From JAUILA01 sp964563925 (lineage in GTDB: Bacteria > Bacteroidota > Bacteroidia > Cytophagales > Cyclobacteriaceae): a DNA stretch of 64,000 nt. Location of the stretch: contig CAZLZD010000004.1 of assembly GCA_964563925.1 (NCBI GenBank), positions 60,308-124,307 of the forward strand. Reading direction: 5' to 3'. Under the pieces are notes generated by a model, which saw nothing but the letters and a program-made list of their open reading frames with translations, was not told where the DNA came from and ran no database searches. The position numbers and the translations under genes are program-made. Of the stretch, positions 34,172 to 42,300 are shown piece after piece (within the stretch, counting starts at the first letter, position 1; each line of letters opens with the position of its first letter).

Positions 34172-34739
34172 TGGTCAACCAGTTTTTTAGTAATTCTATT
34201 CCGTGCCGGGTCAATATCGACTCGGGATGGAACTGCACCCCCCGAAGGTCCCATTCACTGTGACGTACCGCCATGATGGTCCCGTGCTCATCACGGGCGG
34301 TCACGCGCAGGGCACCATTCACCGTTCCGGGCACAATGGCCCAGGAATGGTACAGGCAGGCTGTAAACTTACCCGGGATACCCCGAAACAGGTAATCGTC
34401 CCGGTCCAGCACCTCCACCTCCGTGGTAACACCATGACGGACCACGGGCATATTGAACAGTTCAGCGCCCATTACTTCCCCGATCCCCTGGTGCCCCAGG
34501 CAAACACCCAGGATACTCTTTGAAGATCCGTACCGGTCAATGACCTCCTTCATAATACCCGCCTCATCCGGAACTCCCGGTCCCGGCGATAAAAGGATCT
34601 TATCATAAGAACCGGCAGCATCCGCATCCATCTGGTCATTTCTGACAATATCAAGCGTGCGGTGTAGCCCGAGGTTCCTGATAATATGTACCAGGTTATA
34701 GGTGAATGAATCGTAATTGTCCAGTACAAGTACCCTCAT
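34161..34739 (-). CDS. trpG: anthranilate synthase glutamine amidotransferase component
   Basis: A class I amidotransferase of 192 residues that supplies ammonia to TrpE. The nucleophile cysteine is in ILGVCLGHQGIGEVMG near 78, and the catalytic histidine and glutamate in LRGVQFHPESILT near 170. The N-terminus VLDNYDSFTYNLVH is characteristic of TrpG/PabA. It overlaps trpE by 4 bases. The same subunit may also serve para-aminobenzoate synthesis; no separate pabA was seen. Confidence 0.96.
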   Translation of the reverse strand: MRVLVLDNYDSFTYNLVHIIRNLGLHRTLDIVRNDQMDADAAGSYDKILLSPGPGVPDEAGIMKEVIDRYGSSKSILGVCLGHQGIGEVMGAELFNMPVVRHGVTTEVEVLDRDDYLFRGIPGKFTACLYHSWAIVPGTVNGALRVTARDEHGTIMAVRHSEWDLRGVQFHPESILTRHGIELLKNWLTNGN

Positions 34740-36142
34740 TGCTCATTCAATGCTTTAGCCCGCTCCAGTGCCTGTCGCAAGGCGGCGAGTTTATTATTCA
34801 CCTCATTCAATTCATTTTCAGGAACCGACTTAGCCACTACCCCGGCCCCGGCCTGGTAAATAAGTGTATTGTCCCTGCTCAGAAAGGAACGAATCATAAT
34901 GGCATGGTTGAAATCCCCGTTAAATCCCATGAACCCGATAGCACCCCCGTAATAGTTCCGGCTGGAGGTTTCATAGGAGTCGATCAGCTGCATGGCTTTG
35001 TGCTTCGGCGCCCCGGAAAGGGTCCCCGCAGGGAAAGTGTCGGCCACCAGCTGAAGCGGACTTACCTCCGGCTCCAGCCTGCCGGTCACCTTTGACACCA
35101 GGTGTATTACGTGAGAGTAATACTGTACTTCCTTGAATACTTCCACCTTCACTTCACCTGAATTACGGCTCAGGTCGTTCCTGGCCAGGTCGACCAGCAT
35201 GACGTGTTCGGAATTCTCCTTTTCATCTTCGGAAAGCGTCCTGGCAAGCTCTGCATCAGCTTCGTCGTTACCGGTCCGGCGGAAAGTCCCCGCAATCGGC
35301 CAGATACTCGCCTGGTTGTCCCTGATCACAATCTGTGATTCAGGCGACGATCCGAAAATCCTGAAATTCCCGTAATCAAAATAAAACAGGTAGGGTGAGG
35401 GATTGACCGACCTGAGTGCCCGGTACACGTTAAACTCATCCCCCATAAATTCATTACTGAACCGGCGGCTGAGGACAATCTGGAACACATCTCCCCGCAG
35501 GCAGTGCTCTTTTCCCTTTTCAATGATCCGGAGGAATTCTTCGTCCGAATAATTGGAGGTTTCCTCCCCTACCGGCCTGAAATTATAAACCGGATCGGTA
35601 TTCTGCTTGATCAGCGAGGCAAGCTGGTCAAGTCTGCTTTCCGCAGACGGGTCAGTCATATGCTCATAGAGGTACATCTCATTTTTGAAATGATCAATGA
35701 CCACTACATACCGGTAAACCCTGTAGATGATATCTGGTATCTCCTGCTGCGTATTCTCCAGGTCAATATCTTCAAAAAACCGAACCGAATCATACGTCAT
35801 GTAGCCAAACAGGCCGTTGGTGACAAACTTCTCCCCGCCCCCTTCATAGGTAAAGGAAGAGACAAATGCATCCAGCTCACTCAGCAAATTCTCCCGTGCT
35901 GCGGCGACGGTACGCACCGGCACCCCCGGCCGCGAGATCTGCAGCGTGTCTCCCGTTACTTCAAAGGAAGCAAGGGGCTCGCAGCACACATAGGAAAAAC
36001 TGTTCTCGTTGCCATGATAATCCGAACTTTCCAGCATGATGCTGCCGGCATATTCATCCCGCAACCGCAGGTAAATACTTACCGGGGTGATGGTATCTGC
36101 CAGTAATTTTCTTTTGTTCGTGTGAAAGATGATCTGTTCCAT
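34736..36142 (-). CDS. trpE: anthranilate synthase component I
   Basis: It forms anthranilate from chorismate with ammonia from TrpG. The 468-residue protein has the N-terminal TrpE domain with LLESSDYHGNENSFSYV near 35, where Trp feedback inhibition usually acts, and the C-terminal chorismate domain with VFQIVLSRRF near 220, the PSPYLFYFDYG stretch, RTGNDEADAELARTLSEDEK near 295 and the FPAGTLSGAPKHKAMQLI active-site helix near 375. The ATG is 6 bases after the leader terminator T-run. It is the first gene of the operon trpEGDCFBA-aroF. Confidence 0.97.
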   Translation of the reverse strand: MEQIIFHTNKRKLLADTITPVSIYLRLRDEYAGSIMLESSDYHGNENSFSYVCCEPLASFEVTGDTLQISRPGVPVRTVAAARENLLSELDAFVSSFTYEGGGEKFVTNGLFGYMTYDSVRFFEDIDLENTQQEIPDIIYRVYRYVVVIDHFKNEMYLYEHMTDPSAESRLDQLASLIKQNTDPVYNFRPVGEETSNYSDEEFLRIIEKGKEHCLRGDVFQIVLSRRFSNEFMGDEFNVYRALRSVNPSPYLFYFDYGNFRIFGSSPESQIVIRDNQASIWPIAGTFRRTGNDEADAELARTLSEDEKENSEHVMLVDLARNDLSRNSGEVKVEVFKEVQYYSHVIHLVSKVTGRLEPEVSPLQLVADTFPAGTLSGAPKHKAMQLIDSYETSSRNYYGGAIGFMGFNGDFNHAIMIRSFLSRDNTLIYQAGAGVVAKSVPENELNEVNNKLAALRQALERAKALNEQ

Positions 36143-36147
36143 ATGCC

Positions 36148-36182
36148 AAAAAAAAGGCCCGCTGTAGGTGAACAGCGAGCCT
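36148..36182 (-). terminator. attenuator terminator in the trp leader
   Basis: On the minus strand an 11-base stem with one mismatch (36172-36182 with 36155-36165), a 6-base loop and an eight-T run just before the trpE start codon. The 5' arm contains CGCTGTTC, which is the exact complement of GAACAGCG at 36219-36226 in the leader coding region, the predicted antiterminator. Confidence 0.88.
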
Positions 36183-36209
36183 CTTGTATCTTATGTGTAT
36201 GTTAATGCA

Positions 36210-36284
36210 TTACAATAGCGCTGTTCTTTGCTCGGAAGGAGTAAAGTGCCAGTGCCAGACGCTATAGAAATGCTTACTTGTCAT
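36210..36284 (-). CDS. trpL: trp operon leader peptide (24 residues)
   Basis: An ATG at 36284 opens a 24-codon frame with the run VWHWHFTPSEQ, giving two tryptophan codons separated by one histidine codon, then TAA at 36210-36212. Starved ribosomes would stall at the Trp codons, leaving GAACAGCG free to pair with the terminator 5' arm. Attenuators of this form before trp genes are known in Bacteroidetes as the Bacteroid-trp RNA motif, and this leader fits that description. Confidence 0.85.
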   Translation of the reverse strand: MTSKHFYSVWHWHFTPSEQRTALL

Positions 36285-36293
36285 ATCAGATCT

Positions 36294-36301
36294 CAAAAGT
36301 A
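36294..36301 (-). promoter_or_regulatory. candidate -7 element for the trp operon
   Basis: TACTTTTG on the minus strand matches TAnnTTTG and lies 9 bases before the leader peptide ATG. No clear TTG was found at the -33 position, so the call rests on the -7 match and the position. Confidence 0.5.
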
Positions 36302-36333
36302 TTAAAGAAATCCAGAATAGCTATACTTAAGGT

Positions 36334-36504
36334 TTATTTTTTTTCGCTTTTGGCCTTGGCAGGTCGTTTTTTAGCGGGCTTCTTCCTGGTTTTCTTCTTT
36401 TCAGTGTCCGCCTCATTGCTTGTGGCAGATGGTCGCGGCCGGGAAACTCCGTAGGTGCCCATTGCGATCTTTCCCCGTTTTGTTTTCCTGTCTCCTTTTC
36501 CCAT
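36334..36504 (-). CDS. ribosomal protein THX-like basic protein
   Basis: A 56-residue, lysine/arginine-rich protein. The N-terminus MGKGDRKTKRGKIAMGTYGV matches the conserved start of bacterial THX, a small 30S protein first seen in Thermus that binds at the top of the subunit head. The remaining 36 residues are a low-complexity tail rich in K, A and P, longer than in the shortest family members. It sits on the same strand upstream of the trp leader with no terminator between them, so read-through into the attenuator is possible. Confidence 0.8.
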   Translation of the reverse strand: MGKGDRKTKRGKIAMGTYGVSRPRPSATSNEADTEKKKTRKKPAKKRPAKAKSEKK

Positions 36505-36630
36505 AATTAACTATATTTAGTTGGTTACTGAATGAATCTAAATTAGGCAAATACGGCTTTTTTAGCAAATATGAGCCGTTATACGAAAACTTTTCACCCG
36601 CAGGTTAAGTTATATCACAAACCGGAAACT

Positions 36631-37107
36631 ATGGCATACCCGAATATAACACTGATAGAAGCAATACGTAACACCGCCAAAAAACTGTCGCGCAGCGATA
36701 CGTATCAATGGGGGCATATGGGCAGCTGTAACTGCGGGCACCTGGCCCAGGAGCTTACCCAGCTCTCCGGAAAGGAAATACACGCCCGGGCTATGGAAAA
36801 ACACGGGGACTGGTCTGAACAACTCAATGATTACTGTCCGTCCAGCGGGTTTCTCATGGATGACCTGATTACCCACCTGCTGTCATTCGGACTCGATACC
36901 AGCGATCTTATGCACCTGGAAAGATTGTCTGACCCCCGCATTCTCCGTACCATCCCGGGGTATGAGAAAGGCCTGTCCCATAATGTGAAGGCCGATGTGA
37001 TCAGCTACCTGAAAGCATGGGCTTCGATGCTCGAGCTTCAGCTGACCGAACGCATACCCCTGCCCGAAATGCAAGACAATATACCTGTTGTGGAACAGGT
37101 ATCGTAG
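36631..37107 (+). CDS. conserved hypothetical protein
   Basis: A 158-residue soluble, mostly helical protein that was not recognised. Visible features are WGHMGSCNCGHLAQELTQLS near 33-52 with two cysteines and two histidines in a compact cluster that could bind a metal, EIHARAMEKHGDWSEQL, and YCPSSGFLMDDLITHLLSFG. The start at 36631 (MAYPNITLIEAIRNTAKKL) is preferred; an ATG at 36571 would add a divergent 20-residue extension. The next gene starts 9 bases downstream, suggesting a two-gene unit. Confidence 0.7.
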   Translation: MAYPNITLIEAIRNTAKKLSRSDTYQWGHMGSCNCGHLAQELTQLSGKEIHARAMEKHGDWSEQLNDYCPSSGFLMDDLITHLLSFGLDTSDLMHLERLSDPRILRTIPGYEKGLSHNVKADVISYLKAWASMLELQLTERIPLPEMQDNIPVVEQVS

Positions 37108-37116
37108 ATTTGAAGA

Positions 37117-37359
37117 ATGCAGGACATCATTCATAAATATTTCCGGAAGACCATGGGGGACGTGATCATCCTGGTACAGCTTGACCCGGAATCCTTTCGG
37201 GGTATGGAGCTTATGGTGGGACCGGAAGGGATGACCAGGAGAAAAATGGTATTTGATGAATTTATTGAAGACGACCTGGCCCATGACGGATTTGTGGAAT
37301 CCGGTCCGCTTGAATTCAACCTGTATCTCAAGGGGCTGGCCGGTCATTCAAAAAAATAA
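37117..37359 (+). CDS. small conserved-looking hypothetical protein
   Basis: An 80-residue protein that was not recognised. It has no signal peptide or membrane segment; the composition is balanced, with MGDVIILVQLDPESF and MVFDEFIEDDLAHDG as its most regular parts. It follows the 36631 gene by 9 bases and precedes the SRP RNA. Codon use matches the neighbours, which supports a real gene. Confidence 0.6.
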   Translation: MQDIIHKYFRKTMGDVIILVQLDPESFRGMELMVGPEGMTRRKMVFDEFIEDDLAHDGFVESGPLEFNLYLKGLAGHSKK

Positions 37360-37380
37360 GATATGCCGCCCAAAGGTTTT

Positions 37381-37408
37381 TTGAGTTCCTCTTTTGTTCG
37401 TACCTTTG
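37381..37408 (+). promoter_or_regulatory. promoter of the SRP RNA gene
   Basis: TTG (37381-37383), a 17-base spacer and TACCTTTG (37401-37408) fit TTG-N17-23-TAnnTTTG. The RNA 5' end falls 5 bases downstream, the expected distance. Confidence 0.75.
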
Positions 37409-37412
37409 CATG

Positions 37413-37504
37413 GGCAAATCAGTACGACCAGCTCCTGCTGAACTCCCCCAGGACCGGAAGGTAGCAAGGGTAGGCGGTTGTAGCGGTGCGATACTTGATT
37501 TGCC
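37413..37504 (+). ncRNA. ffs: signal recognition particle RNA, small bacterial (4.5S-like)
   Basis: A 92-base hairpin RNA. The conserved Ffh-binding core GGACCGGAAGGTAGCAAGGG lies in the apical part, and the ends GGCAAATC and GATTTGCC pair to close the stem. The closing stem followed directly by a T-run (37505-37510) also forms the terminator. It has a matching promoter just upstream. It guides membrane proteins to SecYEG/YidC with Ffh; yidC is in this window. Confidence 0.92.
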
Positions 37505-37561
37505 TTTTTTAATTTCTCCGGAATGAATCCGTATCTTTAACGCAAATTCAATCAGACAACC

Positions 37562-38218
37562 ATGAAGTTTTTCATTGACACTGCAAACCTCGACGAGATC
37601 AGGGAAGCCCAGGACCTCGGCGTTCTTGACGGCGTGACCACCAACCCCTCACTTATGGCTAAAGAAGGCATTAAGGGGGACCAGAATGTAATTGATCATT
37701 ACAAGGCAATTTGTGATATTGTTGACAATAATGTGAGTGCCGAAGTGATCGCCACAGATTTTGACAACATGATCCGGGAGGGTAAAGAGCTCGCCGCCAT
37801 CAATGACAAGATTGTGGTTAAAATCCCTATGATACGGGACGGGGTGAAGGCCATCAAATACCTCACCAGCGAAGGAATCCGTACCAATTGCACCCTGGTT
37901 TTCAGCCCGGGTCAGGCCCTCCTGGCCGCTAAGGCAGGAGCCAGCTACGTGTCTCCCTTCATCGGACGTCTCGATGATATTGCCACCGACGGTCTGTCCC
38001 TCATTGAGCAAATCGTACTGATCTACCAGAATTACGGATATGAAACCGAGGTATTGGCCGCAAGCGTACGCCATACCATGCACCTGATTCAGTGTGCCGA
38101 GATCGGAGCTGATGTGGTGACCTGTCCGTTGAATGTGATTACAGGATTACTGAAGCACCCGCTGACTGACGCCGGACTGGAGAAATTCCTCGCCGATCAC
38201 AAAAAGGCCAACGGATGA
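37562..38218 (+). CDS. transaldolase, short TalC/fructose-6-phosphate-aldolase type
   Basis: The 218-residue TIM barrel opens MKFFIDTANLDEIREAQDLG and has GVTTNPSLMAKEG near 25-37, the Schiff-base lysine in DKIVVKIPMIRDG near 85 and CTLVFSPGQALLAAKAGA near 110. This is the short TalC/Fsa family, which acts as transaldolase in the non-oxidative pentose phosphate pathway in most bacteria. True fructose-6-phosphate aldolase activity cannot be excluded by eye. Its stop overlaps the ftsE start by 4 bases. It links carbon between the oxidative pentose genes near 5 kb and erythrose 4-phosphate for aroF. Confidence 0.93.
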   Translation: MKFFIDTANLDEIREAQDLGVLDGVTTNPSLMAKEGIKGDQNVIDHYKAICDIVDNNVSAEVIATDFDNMIREGKELAAINDKIVVKIPMIRDGVKAIKYLTSEGIRTNCTLVFSPGQALLAAKAGASYVSPFIGRLDDIATDGLSLIEQIVLIYQNYGYETEVLAASVRHTMHLIQCAEIGADVVTCPLNVITGLLKHPLTDAGLEKFLADHKKANG

Positions 38219-38928
38219 CCCTGAACCCTGACCATGTCGTATCCGCAACGGATGTGTCTGTATTTCAGGGAGGGCATACAATCCTGGATAAAGTCAGCTT
38301 TACCATAACAAAGGGGGAATTTGTCTTTCTGGTCGGACGTACCGGCGGTGGCAAATCCTCCTTACTCAAAACCATCTATGCCGACCTCCCGCTGCAACTG
38401 GGTGAGATGTACGTGGCAGGTCAGGCCATTCACACCATTAAACGGAAGGAAATTCCGGCCCTTCGCAGGAAAATAGGTATCGTCTTCCAGGATTTCCAGC
38501 TATTTCCGGACCGCAGTGTCTCGGAAAACCTCATGTTTGTCATGAAGGCTACTGGCTGGAAGGAGAAATCAAAGATGAAGACCCGCATGACTGAGGTGCT
38601 GATTCGCGTCGGACTTGGGAGTGTGGCATCCAAAATGCCTTACCAGTTATCGGGCGGGGAACAGCAACGGGTGGTGATCGCACGGGCACTTCTCAACGAA
38701 CCGGCGCTGCTGGTGGCCGATGAGCCCACGGGGAACCTTGACCCTGAAGTCAGTAAGGGAATATTCAATTTATTCCAGGAGATCAACCGTAGTGGCACCA
38801 CCGTACTTATGGCTACCCATGACCATGCACTGGTGCGACGAAATAAATCCCGGGTTCTTAAATGTGAGAATGGGGTGCTGCTTGATTCGGAGAATGAAGA
38901 CTTCGAGTTGAGCGGGTCTTCCTACTAA
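38215..38928 (+). CDS. ftsE: cell-division ATP-binding protein FtsE
   Basis: The 237-residue ATPase has Walker A GRTGGGKSSLLKTI near 42, Q-loop GIVFQDFQLFPDRSVSENL, signature LSGGEQQRVVIARAL near 145 and Walker B LVADEPTGNLDPEVS. The closeness of the Q-loop and the LFPDRSVSENL segment to FtsE supports the name over general MacB ATPases. FtsE pairs with the permease FtsX in septal peptidoglycan hydrolase control, but no ftsX gene lies in the window. It is translationally coupled to the transaldolase gene and convergent with the anti-sigma gene. Confidence 0.85.
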   Translation: MTLNPDHVVSATDVSVFQGGHTILDKVSFTITKGEFVFLVGRTGGGKSSLLKTIYADLPLQLGEMYVAGQAIHTIKRKEIPALRRKIGIVFQDFQLFPDRSVSENLMFVMKATGWKEKSKMKTRMTEVLIRVGLGSVASKMPYQLSGGEQQRVVIARALLNEPALLVADEPTGNLDPEVSKGIFNLFQEINRSGTTVLMATHDHALVRRNKSRVLKCENGVLLDSENEDFELSGSSY

Positions 38929-39440
38929 ATTTCGGCCTGTGCACCGGGCTTTTCGGATGCTTTCTCTGTCTCAGCTTTTTCAATTTCAGCCACTACCTGG
39001 TTCAACAAATCAAGACGTACAATAAGATTCAGTGTAAGGGCCTCCAGAACTTCTTCCGAAGGATTCTCCCTGAACTGCTCCTTTAGCACCAGGTACATGG
39101 CATCAAGCTTCTGAAGCTCGGCTTCTGCCGAGACCCCGGTTTCGGATATATCCTGGATAAAGGCTCTTTTCTGATTGATTTCCCTGAAATAAAAATCTTC
39201 CACCTGGTTAAAGGAATCCTCCGAGGCAATCTCCTGCGGGGAAACCACTCCTGAGCGATCTGCCAGCAGGAGGACCGATGTAGCAAAGAAAATGACCGCG
39301 GCAGCCTGCCAAACCCACATGAAACTGCGTTTTGCAGCCGGCAGGTTCCGGGAGATACCTTTCCATATATGTGCACGCGGGGCTTCATCGTCGAAAGCCG
39401 CGCGATTGTTCTGCACAAAATCTTTTAAATTATCTTTCAT
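38925..39440 (-). CDS. probable anti-sigma factor, membrane protein
   Basis: A 171-residue protein with an N-terminal cytoplasmic region (about 1-35), one transmembrane segment (SFMWVWQAAAVIFFATSVLL near 40-60) and a C-terminal region predicted to be outside and mostly helical (LTLNLIVRLDLLNQVVAEIE). It follows the ECF sigma gene with an 11-base overlap. Gene order and topology mark it as the cognate regulator of that sigma factor. No zinc-finger HxxxCxxC motif is present, so it is not a ZAS-type anti-sigma. Confidence 0.78.
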   Translation of the reverse strand: MKDNLKDFVQNNRAAFDDEAPRAHIWKGISRNLPAAKRSFMWVWQAAAVIFFATSVLLLADRSGVVSPQEIASEDSFNQVEDFYFREINQKRAFIQDISETGVSAEAELQKLDAMYLVLKEQFRENPSEEVLEALTLNLIVRLDLLNQVVAEIEKAETEKASEKPGAQAEI

Positions 39441-39984
39441 AGCTCAGTGTCGTTAAAGATTCCCTCAACCGTTTCCTGGCCCGGTTATATTGCGATTTGG
39501 AAGTCCCTACCGAGATTTCCAGTATGTCAGCGATCTCCTGGTGGTCATAGCCTTCCATCAGGTAAAGCGAAAGAACGGTCCGGTAACCCTCAGGCAGTTC
39601 CATAATTGCATGCTTTACACGTTTTACGGTAAGTTGGTCTGCAAAGAAGCCCGGATCTGCTTCCGGTTCTTCTTCCATATCAAGGGTCTCAGGCAGAGGT
39701 TCTGTCCGCCTTTTTTTCAGCGCATTGATCGCTTTGTTGATCACGATCCTCTTCAGCCAGGCACCGAAGGAGGAGGTACCCTGGAAGGAAGCCAGGTGCG
39801 AGAATGCACTGATGAAGGCATCCTGAAGCACATCTTCGGCTTCATCCCTGTCTCCCGTCAGGCGCAGGGCCACGTTAAACATGGCTTTTGAGTAGAGCGC
39901 ATAAATTTCCTCATACGCCTTCCGCTCACCGTGGAGACAGCGATCAATAATTTCTGAATGTATGGAATAGCTTTCCGGATCCAA
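39430..39984 (-). CDS. RNA polymerase sigma factor, ECF type
   Basis: A 184-residue sigma-70 family factor with region 2 (AYEEIYALYSKAMFNVALRL, then DRDEAEDVLQDAFISAFSHL) and region 4 (LPEGYRTVLSLYLMEGYDHQ, then EIADILEISVGTSKSQYNRA). The linker is acidic. No ATG lies between the upstream in-frame TAA and the region 2 start, so the TTG at 39984 is the likely start codon. It overlaps the anti-sigma gene. The inducing signal is unknown. Confidence 0.92.
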   Translation of the reverse strand: MDPESYSIHSEIIDRCLHGERKAYEEIYALYSKAMFNVALRLTGDRDEAEDVLQDAFISAFSHLASFQGTSSFGAWLKRIVINKAINALKKRRTEPLPETLDMEEEPEADPGFFADQLTVKRVKHAIMELPEGYRTVLSLYLMEGYDHQEIADILEISVGTSKSQYNRARKRLRESLTTLSYER

Positions 39985-40014
39985 ATCCTGTTCAACTTAT
40001 CCTAAAGACTACAG

Positions 40015-40044
40015 GATCCGTCGGAGGTTGCATCCGGACGGATC
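40015..40044 (-). terminator. hairpin after the TPR gene, possible terminator
   Basis: The arms GATCCGTC (40015-40022) and GACGGATC (40037-40044) are perfect complements around a 14-base loop that can extend the stem. It overlaps the stop of the TPR gene at 40043. The T-run is poor, so termination strength is uncertain. Confidence 0.45.
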
Positions 40045-40774
40045 AATTATTGAGAGATTCCAGATTTTCTTTTGCCAGTTGAAAATCCGGAGCAAGTTCC
40101 AGTGCTTTTTGAAAATGCTGGCGCGCCGCTTCCTTGTTATTCAATCCGAGTGCATTCAACCCTTTCAGGTTGTACAAAGCCACCTTCAGCGGATATTCCT
40201 TTTCAGTGTCACCGGTGGATTCAAAGATTGCGGTAAGCTCCTCAGACTCTTTTTTCTCAAGCATCACGTCAATGTTTGTCATGCTTTCATTATAGCGCTT
40301 CAGCTGATACTGCAAAAAAGAGACTTTATACAGGCTTTGGAAATTTCCTGTTTTGAAATAAAGGTCTTCATAATTGTCAGCGGCCTTATCCAGTACTCCA
40401 AGATTCTCAAAGGCAACTGCCCTGATTTCGATTCCGCCCAAATGGTCGGGATTCATTTTTTCAAGGTCGGTCGCGGCAATAGCGGCCGATGCATATTGCC
40501 CTGTTTCCAGGAACATGACGGAAAGCGTATACAAAATGGAGTCACTGGCAGGATTTTCAGCCAGTAAATCGTACAAGGCCATCCGTGCACCGATGTAATC
40601 ATTATACCGCAGTGCCAGCTGATAGGTCCGTGCCGCATGCACCGACAGCACCTGTCCGGCTGTCATGTTCTTCTGCTGTGGCTGTTGTGGCGGTGTTGTA
40701 CCGGCAGGCTGATCCTGCGCATAGCCAAATCCTGCAATACACAGGAAAATAATAATCGTCAAACTTTTTCTCAT
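40043..40774 (-). CDS. exported TPR-like repeat protein
   Basis: A 243-residue protein with a signal peptide (MRKSLTIIIFLCIAGFGYAQ) followed by a Pro/Gln-rich linker (TTPPQQPQQKNM) and helical TPR-like repeats (YASAAIAATDLEKMNPDHLG, LDKAADNYEDLYFKTGNF, LNALGLNNKEAARQHFQKAL). It probably acts as a scaffold in the periplasm. It lies between the CCA-adding enzyme gene and the sigma factor gene, all on the minus strand. Function unknown. Confidence 0.82.
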   Translation of the reverse strand: MRKSLTIIIFLCIAGFGYAQDQPAGTTPPQQPQQKNMTAGQVLSVHAARTYQLALRYNDYIGARMALYDLLAENPASDSILYTLSVMFLETGQYASAAIAATDLEKMNPDHLGGIEIRAVAFENLGVLDKAADNYEDLYFKTGNFQSLYKVSFLQYQLKRYNESMTNIDVMLEKKESEELTAIFESTGDTEKEYPLKVALYNLKGLNALGLNNKEAARQHFQKALELAPDFQLAKENLESLNN

Positions 40775-40798
40775 ATCACTAAACTTCTGCCTTCAAAG

Positions 40799-42238
40799 CT
40801 ACTTATTTTCTTCCACTTTACTCAAGCCTTTTTTGCGGCCCACCGTGAGCATGTACTGCCAGGCGTCTTCCCTCCGGTTACGAATCTCCCCTTCCAGGAT
40901 AGCTTCCTTGATCGATTCCTTAATGTCCCCTACGATCCTGCCCGGCGGGATCCCGAAGGCTTTCATAATATCTTCCCCACTCACCGGAGGCTGAAAATTG
41001 CGGATCATGTCTTTCTCCTCAACCTCCAGCATTTTCTTCTCCACTTTTCTGAAGTTGCTCAGGTACCGCCTCACCCGGTTATCATTTTTAGACGTCACAT
41101 CTGCCTTGCAGAGGGTCATCAGGTCCTCCACATCGTCGCCTGCCTCAAATAATAACCGGCGTATGGCTGTGTCGGTCACATGGTCCTTCACCAGGGCAAT
41201 CGGTCTGAGATGCAAACGCACAAGCTTCTTCACATATTGCATGCGGTCATCCATCGGCAGTTTCATCCGCCTGAATATTTTAGGAACCATCCTGGCCCCT
41301 TTATCTTCGTGCCCGTGAAAGGTCCAGCCAGCCTTCGGGTCATACCTTTTGGTGGCCGGCTTGGCAATATCGTGCAGGATCGCGGCCCATCGGAGCCATA
41401 GGTTATCCGATCGTTCCGCGGTATTGTCCAGGACCTGCAGGGTGTGATAAAAGTTGTCTTTATGCGAATGTCCGTTAATGGTCTCAACCCCATGCAAATC
41501 GACCATTTCCGGGAATATATAATGCAGAAGGCCTGCATGAAACAGCAGTTTGAAGCCATAGGAAGGGGTCTCTGCGAGAATTATTTTATTGAGTTCGTCG
41601 ATGACCCGCTCCTGGGAGATAATGGATATCCTCTCCTTATGGGCGATGATGCCTTCAAACGTATCGGGCTCAATATCAAACCCCAGCTGGGTAGCGAAGC
41701 GAATCGCTCGCATCATGCGTAATGGATCGTCGGAGAAGGTTATTCCCGGATCTGCAGGGGTCCGAATCAGTTTCCGTTTCAGGTCCCTGACGCCGTCAAA
41801 CGGGTCCACAAGTTCTCCGTACCCCGCTTCATTCAAACGGATCGCCATGGCATTAATGGTGAAATCACGGCGCAGCTGATCATCTTGCAAACTTCCCTCT
41901 TCCACCTTTGGTTTCCGGCTGTGTTCGCGGTACGATTCTTTTCGTGCCCCGACAAATTCCAGGTCGTACCCATCGTAGGAAAGATGCGCCGTTCCGAAAT
42001 TTTTAAATACACTCACCTTGCCCGGTATGCCCAATTCCGCAGCCACTTTCTTCGCCAGCCTGATGCCATCACCCACACACACAAAGTCTATATCCTTGGA
42101 GGGTCTTTTGAGCAACAGGTCCCTGACATAGCCGCCTACCACATAGGTTTCCAGTCCCAACTGGTCAGCCACCTTGCCTATGCGGCCAAAAGCAGGAAAA
42201 TGTTCCAGATTCTCCGAAAAATTGATCACCTCCGTCAT
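40799..42238 (-). CDS. cca: CCA tRNA nucleotidyltransferase with HD domain
   Basis: It adds or repairs the 3' CCA of tRNA. The 479-residue class II nucleotidyltransferase has YVVGGYVRDLLLKRPSKDID near 32-50 with the metal-binding aspartates, RRDFTINAMAIRLNE near 125, the basic HRLM-type region, and a C-terminal HD phosphohydrolase domain with GHSHKDNFYHTLQVLDN near 260 and AAILHDIAKPATK near 285. The HD domain gives 2',3'-cyclic phosphodiesterase activity in some members. The ATG at 42238 is preferred to an upstream TTG at 42259. Confidence 0.93.
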   Translation of the reverse strand: MTEVINFSENLEHFPAFGRIGKVADQLGLETYVVGGYVRDLLLKRPSKDIDFVCVGDGIRLAKKVAAELGIPGKVSVFKNFGTAHLSYDGYDLEFVGARKESYREHSRKPKVEEGSLQDDQLRRDFTINAMAIRLNEAGYGELVDPFDGVRDLKRKLIRTPADPGITFSDDPLRMMRAIRFATQLGFDIEPDTFEGIIAHKERISIISQERVIDELNKIILAETPSYGFKLLFHAGLLHYIFPEMVDLHGVETINGHSHKDNFYHTLQVLDNTAERSDNLWLRWAAILHDIAKPATKRYDPKAGWTFHGHEDKGARMVPKIFRRMKLPMDDRMQYVKKLVRLHLRPIALVKDHVTDTAIRRLLFEAGDDVEDLMTLCKADVTSKNDNRVRRYLSNFRKVEKKMLEVEEKDMIRNFQPPVSGEDIMKAFGIPPGRIVGDIKESIKEAILEGEIRNRREDAWQYMLTVGRKKGLSKVEENK

Positions 42239-42300
42239 ATTGGGGACAAAGGTAGCCAATCCGCCGTCAAATCGTAAGCCCGTGAAAAGAATTGGAATAC

